A model generated the notes under the pieces. It made no database searches and was not told where the DNA came from. It was given only the letters and a program-made list of their open reading frames with translations. A program made the position numbers and the translations under genes. A DNA stretch of 64,000 nucleotides. It comes from Lineus longissimus (lineage: Eukaryota > Nemertea > Pilidiophora > Heteronemertea > Lineidae). This document shows positions 49,931 to 62,500 of this stretch, one piece after another. The DNA lies in the NCBI RefSeq assembly GCF_910592395.1, contig NC_088317.1, forward strand, positions 2,046,001-2,110,000. Reading direction: 5' to 3'. Numbering within the stretch: the stretch's first letter is position 1; every line of letters begins with the position of its first letter.

Positions 49931-52697
49931 TTACATTAAATTTAAATCCTTCTTAACAAATTCAATCATTTCATCAAATGCTAATTGTCCGACATTAAAT
50001 GTACCTTTATGATACATCATACCATGAAATCCTGTTTTGTAATGTTTTAGCAATGCCTTGCTGCCACCTTGTCTCATACGGTGGGCATAAATCATGCCAT
50101 CGTCACGCAGCGTGTCGTGCTCAGCGACAATAACATACGCCTTTGGCAAACCTTGCAAATGCTTTTGCATGAGAGGAAAACAGTATGGATGCAAGACAAA
50201 GTTTGAAAACTGATCGGATAAATGCGGGTTTCCAAAATCCCGTGGCATGGGGGTGAAATGTTCGCGATATTTTACAGGAATCTGGTGATGATCGACAAGA
50301 AATGAGTACGCTTCTTTGAGCTCAGGAGATGTGTGGGCATTATCCATGACCAAGTGTGCAACATTCGGATCAAAGTTCATATACATAAGCGCTGACTCGA
50401 CATTGAAACGCGTGCGGGAAAATGTCTTCGAGACGTTTTCATGTTGAGCGTACGACGGGAGGTTGAGGTCCATGAGTTGAAGGAATGGTGTGATTAAGAC
50501 CTGGAGACGAGGTTGAGGTAGATGCGTGAATGTCCGCAGTTTCTGAGAGATGGCGGCCACGTGGTTCGCGCCTACTTCGTCACCTGAAAAACAGACAAAG
50601 TCTTTGGTGAAACATCTGCTCGGCTCATTTCCGAAGGCAAGCACACAATTCAGAAGGTTGCAAATTTGACAGAAAAATAGACCCATTTGTCTGTGACTTA
50701 GCTTGGACGTCCTGAGATAGATGGCTATGCAACAATATAACCCCAGTTAATCCTGCAACCTTCAGCAGAACTCGAGACCTGTTGATCACTACTCAAATGT
50801 CTAAGGCAGTAGGCCACAGTGGCTCCATACCTGGTCAGGATGAAAACCCAACACACTGGGTGAAAATGAACATATGGAAAATATATAAAAACGCACCGAT
50901 TAGGAGCACTTTGGTGGGATCCACACCAAAGAGTTTTAAGTTCTTCAGGAAATGTCTGGTGGCATTCTCGCTCTCTTGGAATGGTTTGGGAAATTTAGCT
51001 TCTGGGGCGAGACTGTAGCTGAAATGAAAGATTATGTTCAAAAATTTCTGTTTGGTATATAACTTATTTGTGATCTAGTACAGGAGTGGCAATATAAGTA
51101 AATTGATTTCAAGAACTGATAACTCATACTTACTCTACTGATACAACGACTGCATCCAATCCTTTTGCAAGGCTCTTCGCAAAGCAATCATAGGCACCTA
51201 AAAACAAAGACAAATCATCCAGTTGTCATTGCTGTCTTGCACAGAAAGAGATTCCATGGTGTTTAATTATGATTTCCATTTGTCCCAAATTGGTCTTTTG
51301 AGGACAAAGTCACAACCAGATTGCTGGGATAAGACTCCTTCAATCATACACAGAGACATGATCGTCATACTGTTAATGCTTATAAAAGACTTTCACCCCA
51401 CTGCCGATTGCAGTACTTATATTAGATACCAGAATATACAGTAGAACCTCTCTATTAAGGACACCCTCGGCACTGACAAGTGCTGTCCTTAATAGAGACG
51501 TGTCCTGATTAGAGAGGTCAAATTGAATGGAAACAACCAAATTGGGACCTAAACTAGTGTCCTTAATAGAGAGGTGTCCGCTAACAGAGGTTCCACAGTA
51601 CATGTAATCTGATGATGTTCCCAGAGACAAACTCCCCATAAAAACAACAAGAAAGTCATACTTATGACAGTCATTTGATGGCAGTATCCTCATGACCAAA
51701 CAATCATCTCATGTGACCGAGTCAAATGACAATTGATAGTCACACTTACCAGCGCTGCTATAAACAAAAGTCCCTCCATGAACATAGACAACGCCTGGCC
51801 TGTTTTCCTTCTCAGTTGGTGGAGTGAAGAGCCGCACTGGAATGTCACTGAATTTCTGTGTCTCAACCTGGAATAAACCACTTATACGTGTAAAGACAAC
51901 AGAAGACTTCCTCACATTTACCTGTAATTTTATGACTCTGTAGTCCCGACATCCAGTCCTTCAGTGACGTACCCTCAGCAAATGCTCTGAACCAGTACAT
52001 TTACATGAGGTCTGGTTTGGCTCCAGCAGTCCATTCAGATAAATGGGCTCCGAGCATGCACACACTTGCTGTGATTAGCCACAGATCTACTGGTACCTTC
52101 TCCCCTCATTTCCGTCCATATTTACCTGTATCTCCTCGTCACAGGGGAACCACTTGTCAAGAAACTGAACCAGACGCTGATGGTTCGCTCTACTTATGTT
52201 CACTCTGCTATCGATGTCCAACTTTTCTCCAATCAGAGCCTGAAAAAAAGGTTACTGAATTTAGCCTACCACTCATTATGGCGAATGTTTTACATACCAT
52301 TAAGGCTGTCGTTTGGTACCTGTAGCTTGCTGCACTGAATGTCTGTGTGAAACAACTTGTTTGGAGACAGGCACAATCACAGTGTTGTGGGGATCTTCAA
52401 AGACAGTCACAACTGGAGGACACAGGACAAGTGCGAGTCAACTCAATGCATCTCGGACTCTGAAGACAGTCACAACTCCAGCACGAATTCTAAAAGTTCA
52501 CCATCACCACATTCTCGCTTGGTTACTCATGCATTGATACTCACCATATGCTGGCTAAACTTGGTCAGACCAAGTAAGGCCCGGAGTTTCCACGGTTCTT
52601 CAATTCCCTCTGGCAGTGGATGGTAGAGGTAAAATGCTACGAATCCAGTCAGGATGGAGGACAGGAAGAAAACGAATTGTAAATTACAGCACAACAT
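49931..52697 (-). CDS. AADAC/NCEH1-like alpha/beta-hydrolase with the catalytic serine replaced by glutamate, complete, six exons
   Basis: Exons on the minus strand: 52697-52545, 52239-52126, 51867-51750, 51197-51134, 51018-50897, 50583-49931. Phases agree at all five junctions and give 407 aa (human AADAC is 399). An N-terminal hydrophobic segment (about 7-24, FVFFLSSILTGFVAFYLY) followed by HPLPEGIEEPW matches the type II membrane anchor and start of AADAC (YTPLPDNVEEPW). Further family marks are DYSLAPEAKFP, EHDTLRDDG and GFHG. These ER lipases/esterases use a Ser-Asp-His triad. Here Asp347 and His377 are in place, but the GDSAG nucleophile elbow reads GDEVG (Glu193), and the oxyanion HGGG reads HGGT. 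The codon is GAA, spanned by normal exon sequence just inside the acceptor of the last exon. A non-hydrolytic function is inferred; the family call is firm. Confidence 0.9.
51437..51600 (+). mobile_element. MITE-like element with TACAGTAGAACCTCT-type inverted ends
   Basis: 164 bp in an intron of the AADAC-like gene. It starts TACAGTAGAACCTCTCTATT and ends AGAGGTTCCACAGTA, an imperfect terminal inverted repeat with TA at both outer edges. Internal inverted words (AAGGACACC, GTGTCCTTAATAGAG) repeat the pattern. Related fragments are at 519-574 and 61710-61830. Confidence 0.65.
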
Positions 52698-53579
52698 GGT
52701 CTCACTGGTCTTCAGCCTGGAAAAGTTAATGAGAACTTGTAAGAGTGAGGAAGATATACCTTTACCACAAAATGATATAAAGAAGCCAGAAATTTGAAAA
52801 GAAGGTCCCAATACCTCTTTTTTCCCTTTAATTCCCAACATGTAGTTGGGACGTCGCTTACAGTAAACTTTCCAGTTTATTCCGTACTCGCCACGCTATC
52901 ACGACGACCACAACAGTAAAGAAAAAACTCATGGAGTTGTTTGTGTCTGGTAAATAGGTTGATTTTATGGCTCTAAATTCATATTCATGCAACTCTGAAG
53001 TGAGGAAACTAGTGTTATATGTTCTTTATATGTTGTAGGTAAAAAGGTTTCTGAAATTCCAGAAATAGCTTGGTGGTGATAGTGCCAAAAGTCAACACAC
53101 CCTGCAGGCTTCTCGAATTTTTCATTGATGACACACACAGACACACGCACAATCATGCATTCATGCACATCATGACATGGCATACATCCCATGCCTGCTG
53201 TCTTGACACTGCAGCTCGCAGCATGTGCACTCGGAGTCTTGTGTTTCTAATTAACTCACTGCTATACATGTGTGCGTACCCATCCTCACCACCTCTATAG
53301 GCCTATGTACCGAGGTTGACCAAGCCGAAGAGGGGAGGATCCTACAAATGTTCGTCTGTAGTTGACATTCATTATTGACTATTGTTGATTCAGATTGTGG
53401 AGCCATCTTCAACATCTGCGTCGTACTATTAGTTTAGAGGTGGCCTTTCAGAGACACAACAACAAATCTAGATGTGCTTTATGCTGTATGTTTTCAGATC
53501 ATTCTTCATTGGCTACTGAACGAGTTCCCTCATCCAATGTGACGGTCCGTATCGGATGATGTGAGAGAAGGAAGACGCG
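52698..53579. promoter_or_regulatory. Head-to-head region between the AADAC-like and GDPD5-like genes
   Basis: 882 bp separate the two divergent start codons. It should contain the 5' UTRs and promoters of both unless distal first exons exist. On the minus strand TTAACTTTTCCAG just upstream of the AADAC-like ATG may be an acceptor of a 5' UTR intron. No core promoter element could be assigned. Confidence 0.4.
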
Positions 53580-56500
53580 ATGGCCATCAGACGAACAAGT
53601 ATGAAGCGCATCCAACGCTACCAGCATAATTACTGCCTGCTGTGTATCACCGGCTGCCTGGGATGCAAGTGGTATCGGTACAAACAGTCCAGGAAACCAA
53701 GCGATACCGTAAGTTTTTCCAGACAACTTGCTTTAATTATAGATTAGCACCCCCCTTTCAGGAGAATACTTGGATTTGACCATAACTGTCAAAATTACCC
53801 ACATGCTCACACCAATGTTGATGGTGAATTAAGGTAGGAAGTGTGTTCTGTGAGGGTGGTCAACACGATGTATTTTGGCAGATGACAGCTTGAAATTGGT
53901 AACATTTCATGCAAATTTCATTCATGGCCAGGCAATTGACACAATACCCTCATCATGTGCCTGAAGAGATCCCCCCTCTGCTGTTGGCTTGTGTGAAGAA
54001 AGACTAGTAATTTATGTCGGGGGGGGGGGGTTTAGTTAGAAGGTACATCACAAATAAGTCCAATTACACCAATAAGATAATAATGTCTAAATTGTAACAA
54101 AATTAACACATGGTATATAATTTAATTATAATAATATCAATATTATGATTTATAGGCCTACATAGGCCAAGTGCTTATGCAGGCCTCGACACGATGATTA
54201 TATATTCAGAATTATTCATAGGCCATTTATATGCCAAAATAAGTGTGTCATCCTGTGCATACTGCAGTTCTGACAGGATGGTGGATCAGGAATGACTGTG
54301 TACACACAACTCTGGACTATTTGTGATTTTTTGCTCTATTTTCATATAATTTTTCGCTCGTTCTTTCTGCAGTTGCAATATTTGATTGGCCCAAATCGTT
54401 CTGTTTTTTGGTTGATTTTCTCGTCTACTTTGAACTTACGGCTATGGATGTTCAGATATTCATATAGTTGATGTGGGCCCACTGATCAGTCTAGTCTACT
54501 CTAGTCTGATGCACCATTACTATCAGATATTGTACATTATCATCATCATCATCGGTCTGCTCACAGCAGGCATCCCCCACAAGTCATCTCTATCTAACCC
54601 TATCCCTGGCCAGGTCTTCTGTTGCCAGTAGTCTGTCCCCATCTCCTCCTGGCACTATGACAGGTGGGTTGGGTGTACCTGCCATGTGTTGTATGAGTTT
54701 AGGGCATTTGCAACATGTGCGACTGTGACTATTTAGCCGTCTGTTTTGTGTTATATTCACTTGTAGGCCTTATTGTACAGGCACCCACCAACCAGGTAAA
54801 GTCAGTAAACTCATATTGACTTGTCTCACTTACTTGAGAGTGATCAGTATTTGCAGTGGAAAGTCATTATGACCTTTCAGTATAAGGCTAATTTGTAGTT
54901 GTTTGTCTCATGATCTTTCTGCTCTGTGGCCTATTTCTGACTCGATGTAGACGCTCATCCTAAAAATGCGCCCACTAACATCTATCAGTATTCAGTCAAG
55001 TTTACACTTACAGTCATAATAAATTCGCTGGATTGAAAAATCTGGCCTCTTGTCATTGACCTGACTGTTGTTCACAGTCGGGTGAATAGGCTCTTGAAAC
55101 CTTATATTAAATACAACAAACCCTGCACGCCCCGATAAGTCTGAATTTGGAGCCAATTGAGGGTACAATGGGCCTAGTTTTGTGTAACAGGCAGAAATAT
55201 GTATGAACAGACATATACTTGAGTGACATATTTGCAAGCATATCGGCATAGGCCCATACCCAGTTGGCAAACTTTAGTTTCTAGTTATTTGGAATTTCTC
55301 TTCTGATGTATTCACAAATCTACGATTTGAGTTGAGTGAAAGATTGTTTAGTATTACATATGATTATGTTCTGAAATATTTTAAGGTTAAGGTTGTGCTC
55401 TGTTTTGTAATAATGATGTATCCCCTATGATGGGTGAATTCATTAGTATAAAATTATAACATTCTTGCTGTGGAACTTCTTGTAGGAAGGAGGTAGAAAC
55501 ATACTGGTAGGCAGACTGTGATTCGATTTAAAGATTTTGGCAATTATTCAGGTCATCTCGAGTGCAAGAGCTTATCAAATCAACCCTTGACACTTACTCT
55601 GTCTACCAGCAAAACTCTTTGGACTTCTATCAGTCTTGTGATGCGTGGTTGTCATAATTATTTCTCTTCAATTAGAGGTTTAGAGATAATGAAGGACTAT
55701 GATTGCAGAACAGGACAAATTATCGTCCCGTGATTACTCTATAGATTTGCTGATGAATGAATTTGATTGGAAGTAACCAAACAGAATGATTAAAAAAAAC
55801 TCACTGACGTCTGCTTGGTGATTTGGACTTGGATGATTTTCGGTGGAAATCGAAATGACCCCATGAGATTTGAATCTTACAGAAATGAGAACTGACAGTT
55901 GGAATTTAGGGTCAGTCAGGTGTTTGTTACTGTGATCTTGGACACTCTGGACGCACTGTGATATTCTGGACATTTTATTCTTCCCATATTCTCGTAGATT
56001 GTACTCATTGCTGATATTGGACAGTATTTGCGAATAAGATGGTGTTGCTACTAGTTGGGTCACTTTCCGGCCTGGCAGCACCACAGTATGTGACACCTCT
56101 CGTCACGAGCGTTCTGCTCCTTGGGATGTCGTATAAATACATTAAACATAAACGGATCAAGCGCTCTCTGGAAAAACGGGTCACAAAGAAGGAGATGCCC
56201 AAAAAACGGTATAGTCGTACGGTAGGTATTTTAAAAGAGAGCGAAATACGTATCAATTATGAAAAACACTACAAGAAAAGTAGTTTTTAAGGAACGTCTC
56301 TGATAGAATGGTGTCCTGATCTTGCAACAGTGATGTCTCCACCAAAAATGTTTGAGCTGGAAGACAGTGGACTTGACTTTAAAAAGATTTAGAGATCCTT
56401 TGACATGTTTGATTTGAGCCCAACGGATATCTTCTTCTGTGTTCAATACCAGCCGTCTCAAGCCCTCAAGTCTCTCATAGCCTTCTCTAGAGGACTGCCA

Positions 56501-59500
56501 GACGTACATTCGCCGCCTACTCAGGATGGTTGGCTGAGGAGTGGCTTCGATGGAAAAGATATTGATCACACCAGTTGCAATCCTGTGATTAGCATGGCTC
56601 GTGCAAACCAATTATAAATAACTTCTGGTCGATACCGTATTGACCCACTTTTCTCAATCATATCGATGGTCCTGAATGGAATTTTTTTTTAGTTTAAACT
56701 ACAAGGCTGAAATTAATCTTTTGAAAACCACTGGCAAGTGTCAAAATGTTATCCTTGAAATACAGCTGTGTACATGTAGGTACAGTGTGTGATATTTTCT
56801 GACAGTCTTGCCGGAAAACTACAAAAAAGTGGGCAGCCTTATGACTTCGTAGTGACAAGGGATATTTGATTCCCTAAGAAATTTGTACACATATCTCAAA
56901 ATTAACTGTTGCAGCTTATGCTTTGTGAATTTTGCCACACATTTGTATGTGAATTCAACTCAATGGAACAGGTGCAAAATGTTTACAGCGAATTTCTGTC
57001 CTCTTAATGGGTAGTCATTCCACCGTTGCCAGTTTTGCGCTCCAAAATCCAAGTCCTCTCGACGTGATATTCAACACTTTATTCATGATAATACTCATAT
57101 CAATTGTAGAGTTGACTCGGCCATTCGTCTGTATTTCTGTTGCCGTGGTGAGCGCACATTTCACCATGGTTATGATTGATGGTGTCCTTTTGACCTTTTT
57201 AAGAGACAGTTTGTGTAATGAAGAACATAATGAGAAATTACATGAACAGTTCAGAATGCTATAATTGAACACTCCAGTACAGCCTCGGTGTTCAGTTATG
57301 TCAGCATCAACAACGAAGAAATGGGTCTGGATCCAAGACTTGTACTAGTGGGGCCACCTGGTGTTTCTGACAGACACTTTCCCCTTGACTGTGACAGGGC
57401 TGCTGACCCTTTAATATCTCATGTACTTGTGTTGTTTTCTCGTTCCAGTGTGATGTGCTGTGGTTTGTGGTTTTGGTGCTAAGTTTCTTCCTGCTTGGTT
57501 TCTTCCTATACTTCATGCTTGTGATGAAAAATGATGCCGACAATTTCAATTGGTAAGTGAAGGGTGGACTATGGTGGTGCAGTGTGGGTGGGCGACGGTC
57601 CCGTGATCAAGAGGTAGTCAGTGTGATTCCCAGTGCACTTTGTAGAACCCTGTGCACACCTTTAGGGGCATGCAAACGTGTGATTTTAGTTGCAACTATA
57701 AAATCTGATTAGAGTCGCTGTTACAGTATGTGCAAGAAAAGGATCTCTGGTTTGTAGTTAAAACCTGTAATCACTGGGCTTGTCTGACTTGTCGAATGTC
57801 CCAGTACAAGCAGTGTTCAGATTATGAGTCTCAAACCTTGAAGTTCCTCTGCTGGTGTTTTCAAAATGGGACTGCTGTTACAATTTAAAAAAATATGATG
57901 ATTCTACGCTATCTACAGTCAATTCTTGTCACTTGGTTGGCTTTTGAAGCAGTAAGAAGATTGATTAGTCCCCAGACGTCGTTTGAACTGGTCAATTAGT
58001 CATGACTGATAACTTGGCATCGAGACAAGCCAGGGGGAATGTTGTTGGGACGCTCCTCATTTTGCATCATGAGGGAAGGGAACATGCTGTTGAAGTTTCA
58101 GTGAGGTGGGATGGGGTGGGATGGAGTGGCTTGGGGAGACATTTGCTTCCGAGCAGCTTTCTAGTTAGAAATCATTTCCTTCACGAGACGAGGCAGCTTG
58201 GGTTTATCGCCGGCCATTTTCCATCTATTGAAGTTTGCTTGCCTCACTCAATAACATTCACATCGATGAGCTGTGGTGAATTGACCTTCATTTCGTCTCA
58301 TGGGATTGCTCAAGTCAATAAGGCTTAGATCTAATTCCTAAGTACTTTGACCTTTAAGTGTCGAGATGGCTTCGATTAGATGCTCAAGAAGTACACACAG
58401 GCACCTTGCAAGTTTCTCTATGGTATAGACTGTGGCGATTTGGACCTCTTGTGGGGAAAGAGAAAAGTAAACAAACTAAAATTTCCAGTGTCTCCTCCCC
58501 TGCCTCAGAGATCATTTGGAGCCCTCTTGGCCACAGTTGTCTCTTAGCATGGCCTCGAAATCTTTTGCACCATCATCTACTGAGTTTAGTTCTTTCATTT
58601 GATGACTTGAACTTTTCTCTGTACTTGCAGGTTTATCTACCACCAACTACAACAGTGGATCAACTGGCATCAGGTCATCCTCGGTGCTGCTGCCACTGTC
58701 TTCACTTACTGCTGCTCCGTACTGGTAAGTCTGTGTCCGAGGGGGGGGGTTCTACCACCAACTGCAGCAGTGGAATCGATCCCTGATGCCACTGTCTTCA
58801 CTTACTGCTGCTCCGTACTGGTAAGTCTGTGTCCGAGGGGGGTTCTACCACCAACTGCAGCAGTGGAATCGATCCCTGATGCCACTGTCTTCACTTACTG
58901 CTGCTCCGTACTGGTAAGTCTGTGTCCGAGGGGGGTTCTACCACCAACTGCAGCAGTGGAATCGATCCCTGATGCCACTGTCTTCACTTACTGCTGCTCC
59001 GTACTGGTAAGTCTGTGTCCGAGGGGGGGGGGTTCTACCACCAACTGCAGCAGTGGAATCGATCCCTGATGCCACTGTCTTCACTTACTGTTGCTACATC
59101 CTGGTAGGTCTAATGTTGGGAGGGGGTAGGCATCTCCTTCTGTCAAAGTCAACTGCGACAAGTGATAGACTTCTTATGCCCATTGATAAGTAGGAAAGCT
59201 AGCCTAGCACTGTACATGCTTAACCGTATGCAAAATATGGAAATTTCATTCCAATTTCTGCCAACTGTGATGTTGATTCTAAGTCCTGAAAAGAGTATTG
59301 GAGTGTGTTAAATTCGTTGCTTTTAACGTTCCAGATTCTTGCCTTATGCCATATCGGTATTGGTTACCAGTTGTATATGCACCACCTCCATCGGGTACTG
59401 CTGATTCTGGCCGATGCCCTCGCCGTCGCAATCCTTATCATTCTCACCGATGTCGCCCAACATGAATGGACTCTCCAGCGGCTTGCGTTATCTGTGAGTA

Positions 59501-62500
59501 TAAGACTTAATAAGACTCAGATAATGATGTTCTGGCCAAAAAAACCAGTGCTGTGTGGTACTGACGAGTTTAAACTGGGTAATCTGAGCGTAGAAAAACG
59601 TTTGACAAAGTTCCATATGGGGATAAAATGACTTAATGATTGTTAAGAAGATGATTGATTGATCGATTTTTATCCTACATGCTTGTCGGTATCGTTATTG
59701 TTAGTTAGCGTGCTTGACCTTTTGACCTTGTAATTTGACCTCGTAAGTCGTGTATCTCTTCCAGATGTGTGGTCCATTCTTGTACGTAGGATCTGTGATA
59801 GTGATGACGCTACTCTCGTGGCTCGTTGCAGCCAAGTTTTTGCATTCTGAAAAAAAAGGTAAGTGGCAATTTTCTGCAAGGAATTAGTATCAGCGGTGAA
59901 ACTTGAGCGTCGTCATAACAGAATGCTGCTGGACGCGGATGAGTTTAACTGTATTGATTGTCCATTTCATTCTGATATTGGTATTGCTGCAAAATACAGA
60001 TGTCTTAGCTTGATCTGGCCCAGGTCTTGTTCATTCCGGCAGTTCCAACTATAGGGTATCTAGTGTCTCCAAGCATCCTGATTCATTGACGGTTTCTTAC
60101 ATTTCAGGTCTGAGGATATTTTGGTTGTGTGTCTATGTAGTTGTGATGCTATTTTTATACGTTAGTCCACTTTTAAAGAAATCTCCGTGCGTCTGTCCCA
60201 CCAACGAGCTTCCAGCCAAACCAAAACTCATTGGTCACAGAGGGGGCGCTGCTGTAAGTATACATCTGTAATGATCTCAAATCTAGAAATGTAGAAAACT
60301 GGGACAGCAGGGACACTTTCTGTACACGTGTCAACAGATCATAGTAACAATACACATTACCGATGATAAAGCCTTTCTGCCTTTTCTGGCTTGCTGAGAA
60401 CTCAAACATCGGTGATGTCCCTAACTTTTCTGTCTCTTTCATTTCAGTTAAGTCCTGAAAACACGATGGCTGCCTTTAAACATGGTTTAGAAGTGAATGG
60501 CTTACTGGCTTTAGAATCGGATGTTCGAATTAGGTATGTGGTTTGAATGAAGTAAATATCTGCACACGCTTCAGGTGATAGAGCATTGGTGTACTGGTTT
60601 GGGGTTCTGAGTCACAATAAAGGACTGAAGGTTGGAACTGGGTCTGGTGATGGCTTTTTCAAAGTGCTGACAGAATAATATTGTGAAGATGAGGTTAGTG
60701 TCGTTGTGTAATATCTCGGGTTCTTTTATTTCAGTTTGGATGGTATTCCAATGGTGATACATGATGAAACCCTCCATCGAACTACAAATGTGGCCGCATT
60801 ATTCCCGAGCAATGTGACGGCATCCACCTCATCTTTCAACTCAACCGATTTAGAAAAGCTCAATGCGGGCGAATGGTTTTTAAAGGTCTGTACAGAAACG
60901 TTTTGATAGTTATTCTTAAACACCTTGGTTGTAATGCTGTGTCGTTTTCTATGCAAAATATGTCAAGACTTGTTTTGGCTACAAAAATGTTGGTCTAACA
61001 ACCATTACTGCTTTGGTTGGTGCAAAATACATTGTCTACAATGTTTATTGATTTTGGATAACCGTCCATATGAACTTATGAAATCGTCTTTTCAGTTGAA
61101 TCCATTTGGTACGGCGACTTCCCTGACAGCAGCACAAACTGAAGAATTCCGTCAACAGTCAATTCCGACCTTCAAAAAACTGCTGGAGTTCTGCAAGAAT
61201 GCGAGTGTCCCTATCTTCTTCGATCTCATGCCCCCCAAAGATGGCACCCACCCGTACCACCAAGCCATCACGAATATTACCATCGGTGTAATCGAAGAAT
61301 CTGGGATACCACCAAAAGATGTAAGTTGGCGAGGTTAGCAGGGAAGCGGTAATGAATGGAAGAGCTTTGACCTCATGATCAAGAGGTCATGGGTTCAACT
61401 CGCTGCCGAGTCACTGCTTGGTTCTCTGACTGGTCAAGTTCAGGTGAGCACCTTCTGGTTGCTCCTTGAAACCCCTGATTGATTTCTGTGGAGACTTGGG
61501 CAAATCACTTTGTACTCATGTGTCTTTTGACTGTTTCAGGTGTGGTGGAGTATAGAGAGGACTGATGCATATATTCCAAAAGATTATACGATCGTAGCGA
61601 AGGCCAATCTGAGCCGCGAGTTTATAATCAGTCATAACATAACATCTGTAAACGCCAGATTTGAACATCTATCTGATGATGATATACAGTAAGTGGACTT
61701 CCCTTTGCAGACACCTCTCTCTTAAGGACACCCTCTCTGTAATGAACTCTCCATTTGGTCTCAGAATAGTCATTTCCATTGAATTCAACCTGCTAATCAA
61801 GACACCTCTCAATAAAGGACAGCATTTTTCAGTCCAATGGAGTCCTTGATCAAAATCTTTCTTCTAACACTTACCTCTACAATTCTCTTTTCAGATTTTA
61901 TAAAAGTCGTAACATATCGGTGAATATCTTTATGGTGGATTCTGAGTGGTTATACTCCCTCTATTGGTGTATGGGTGTAACGTCTGTGACGTCAAACTGG
62001 ATACATACGCTCTCAAAGATGGAAAACCCTATATGGCATATGGTAAGCATTACTGATAGTTAAGACCGATTAAATAACAGGATGATGGAATACTTGACAG
62101 GCAGGCCTGTCTTACAGAGAAGATAGGGCTGTGTATGCAAGAATATCATGATGACGAGAAATTCTCTCCTTGTTATTCTTGAGAGAAAACATATGAAACA
62201 GATATTCAGGATTAAGATGTTGGTTTGCATGATGTGCCGTGGGTACTCAAGTACAGAGATGCTCCTCATCAAAACGGCTGGCTCTAACGTGGTTTGATCC
62301 ATGGCCATATTGCGTGGTAGACCAGTCTTTATTATTCTCACTTTGCTGTGACCCTTCCTATTCATGTGTGTTTCAGACCCCAGAGACGTACCTCACGATG
62401 TGGGTGTCCGTGGACTGCGTGTCCCTCTTGCTAGTGTGCGCTGTATTCCTCATTCAATGGTAAGTGACCTTAAGTTCCAATGTGAGGTTGTTAAGAAAAG

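Noticed and set aside
56231-56611. 126-codon minus-strand frame in GDPD5-like intron 1
   Set aside because: No motif and no splice context.
57007-57264. Hydrophobic 85-codon frame before GDPD5-like exon 2
   Set aside because: Ends in a stop without a donor in phase, and the annotated first exon already matches GDE2's N-terminus.
58770-59069. 99-codon repeated open frame
   Set aside because: It is translation of the exon-3-derived tandem array, not an independent gene.
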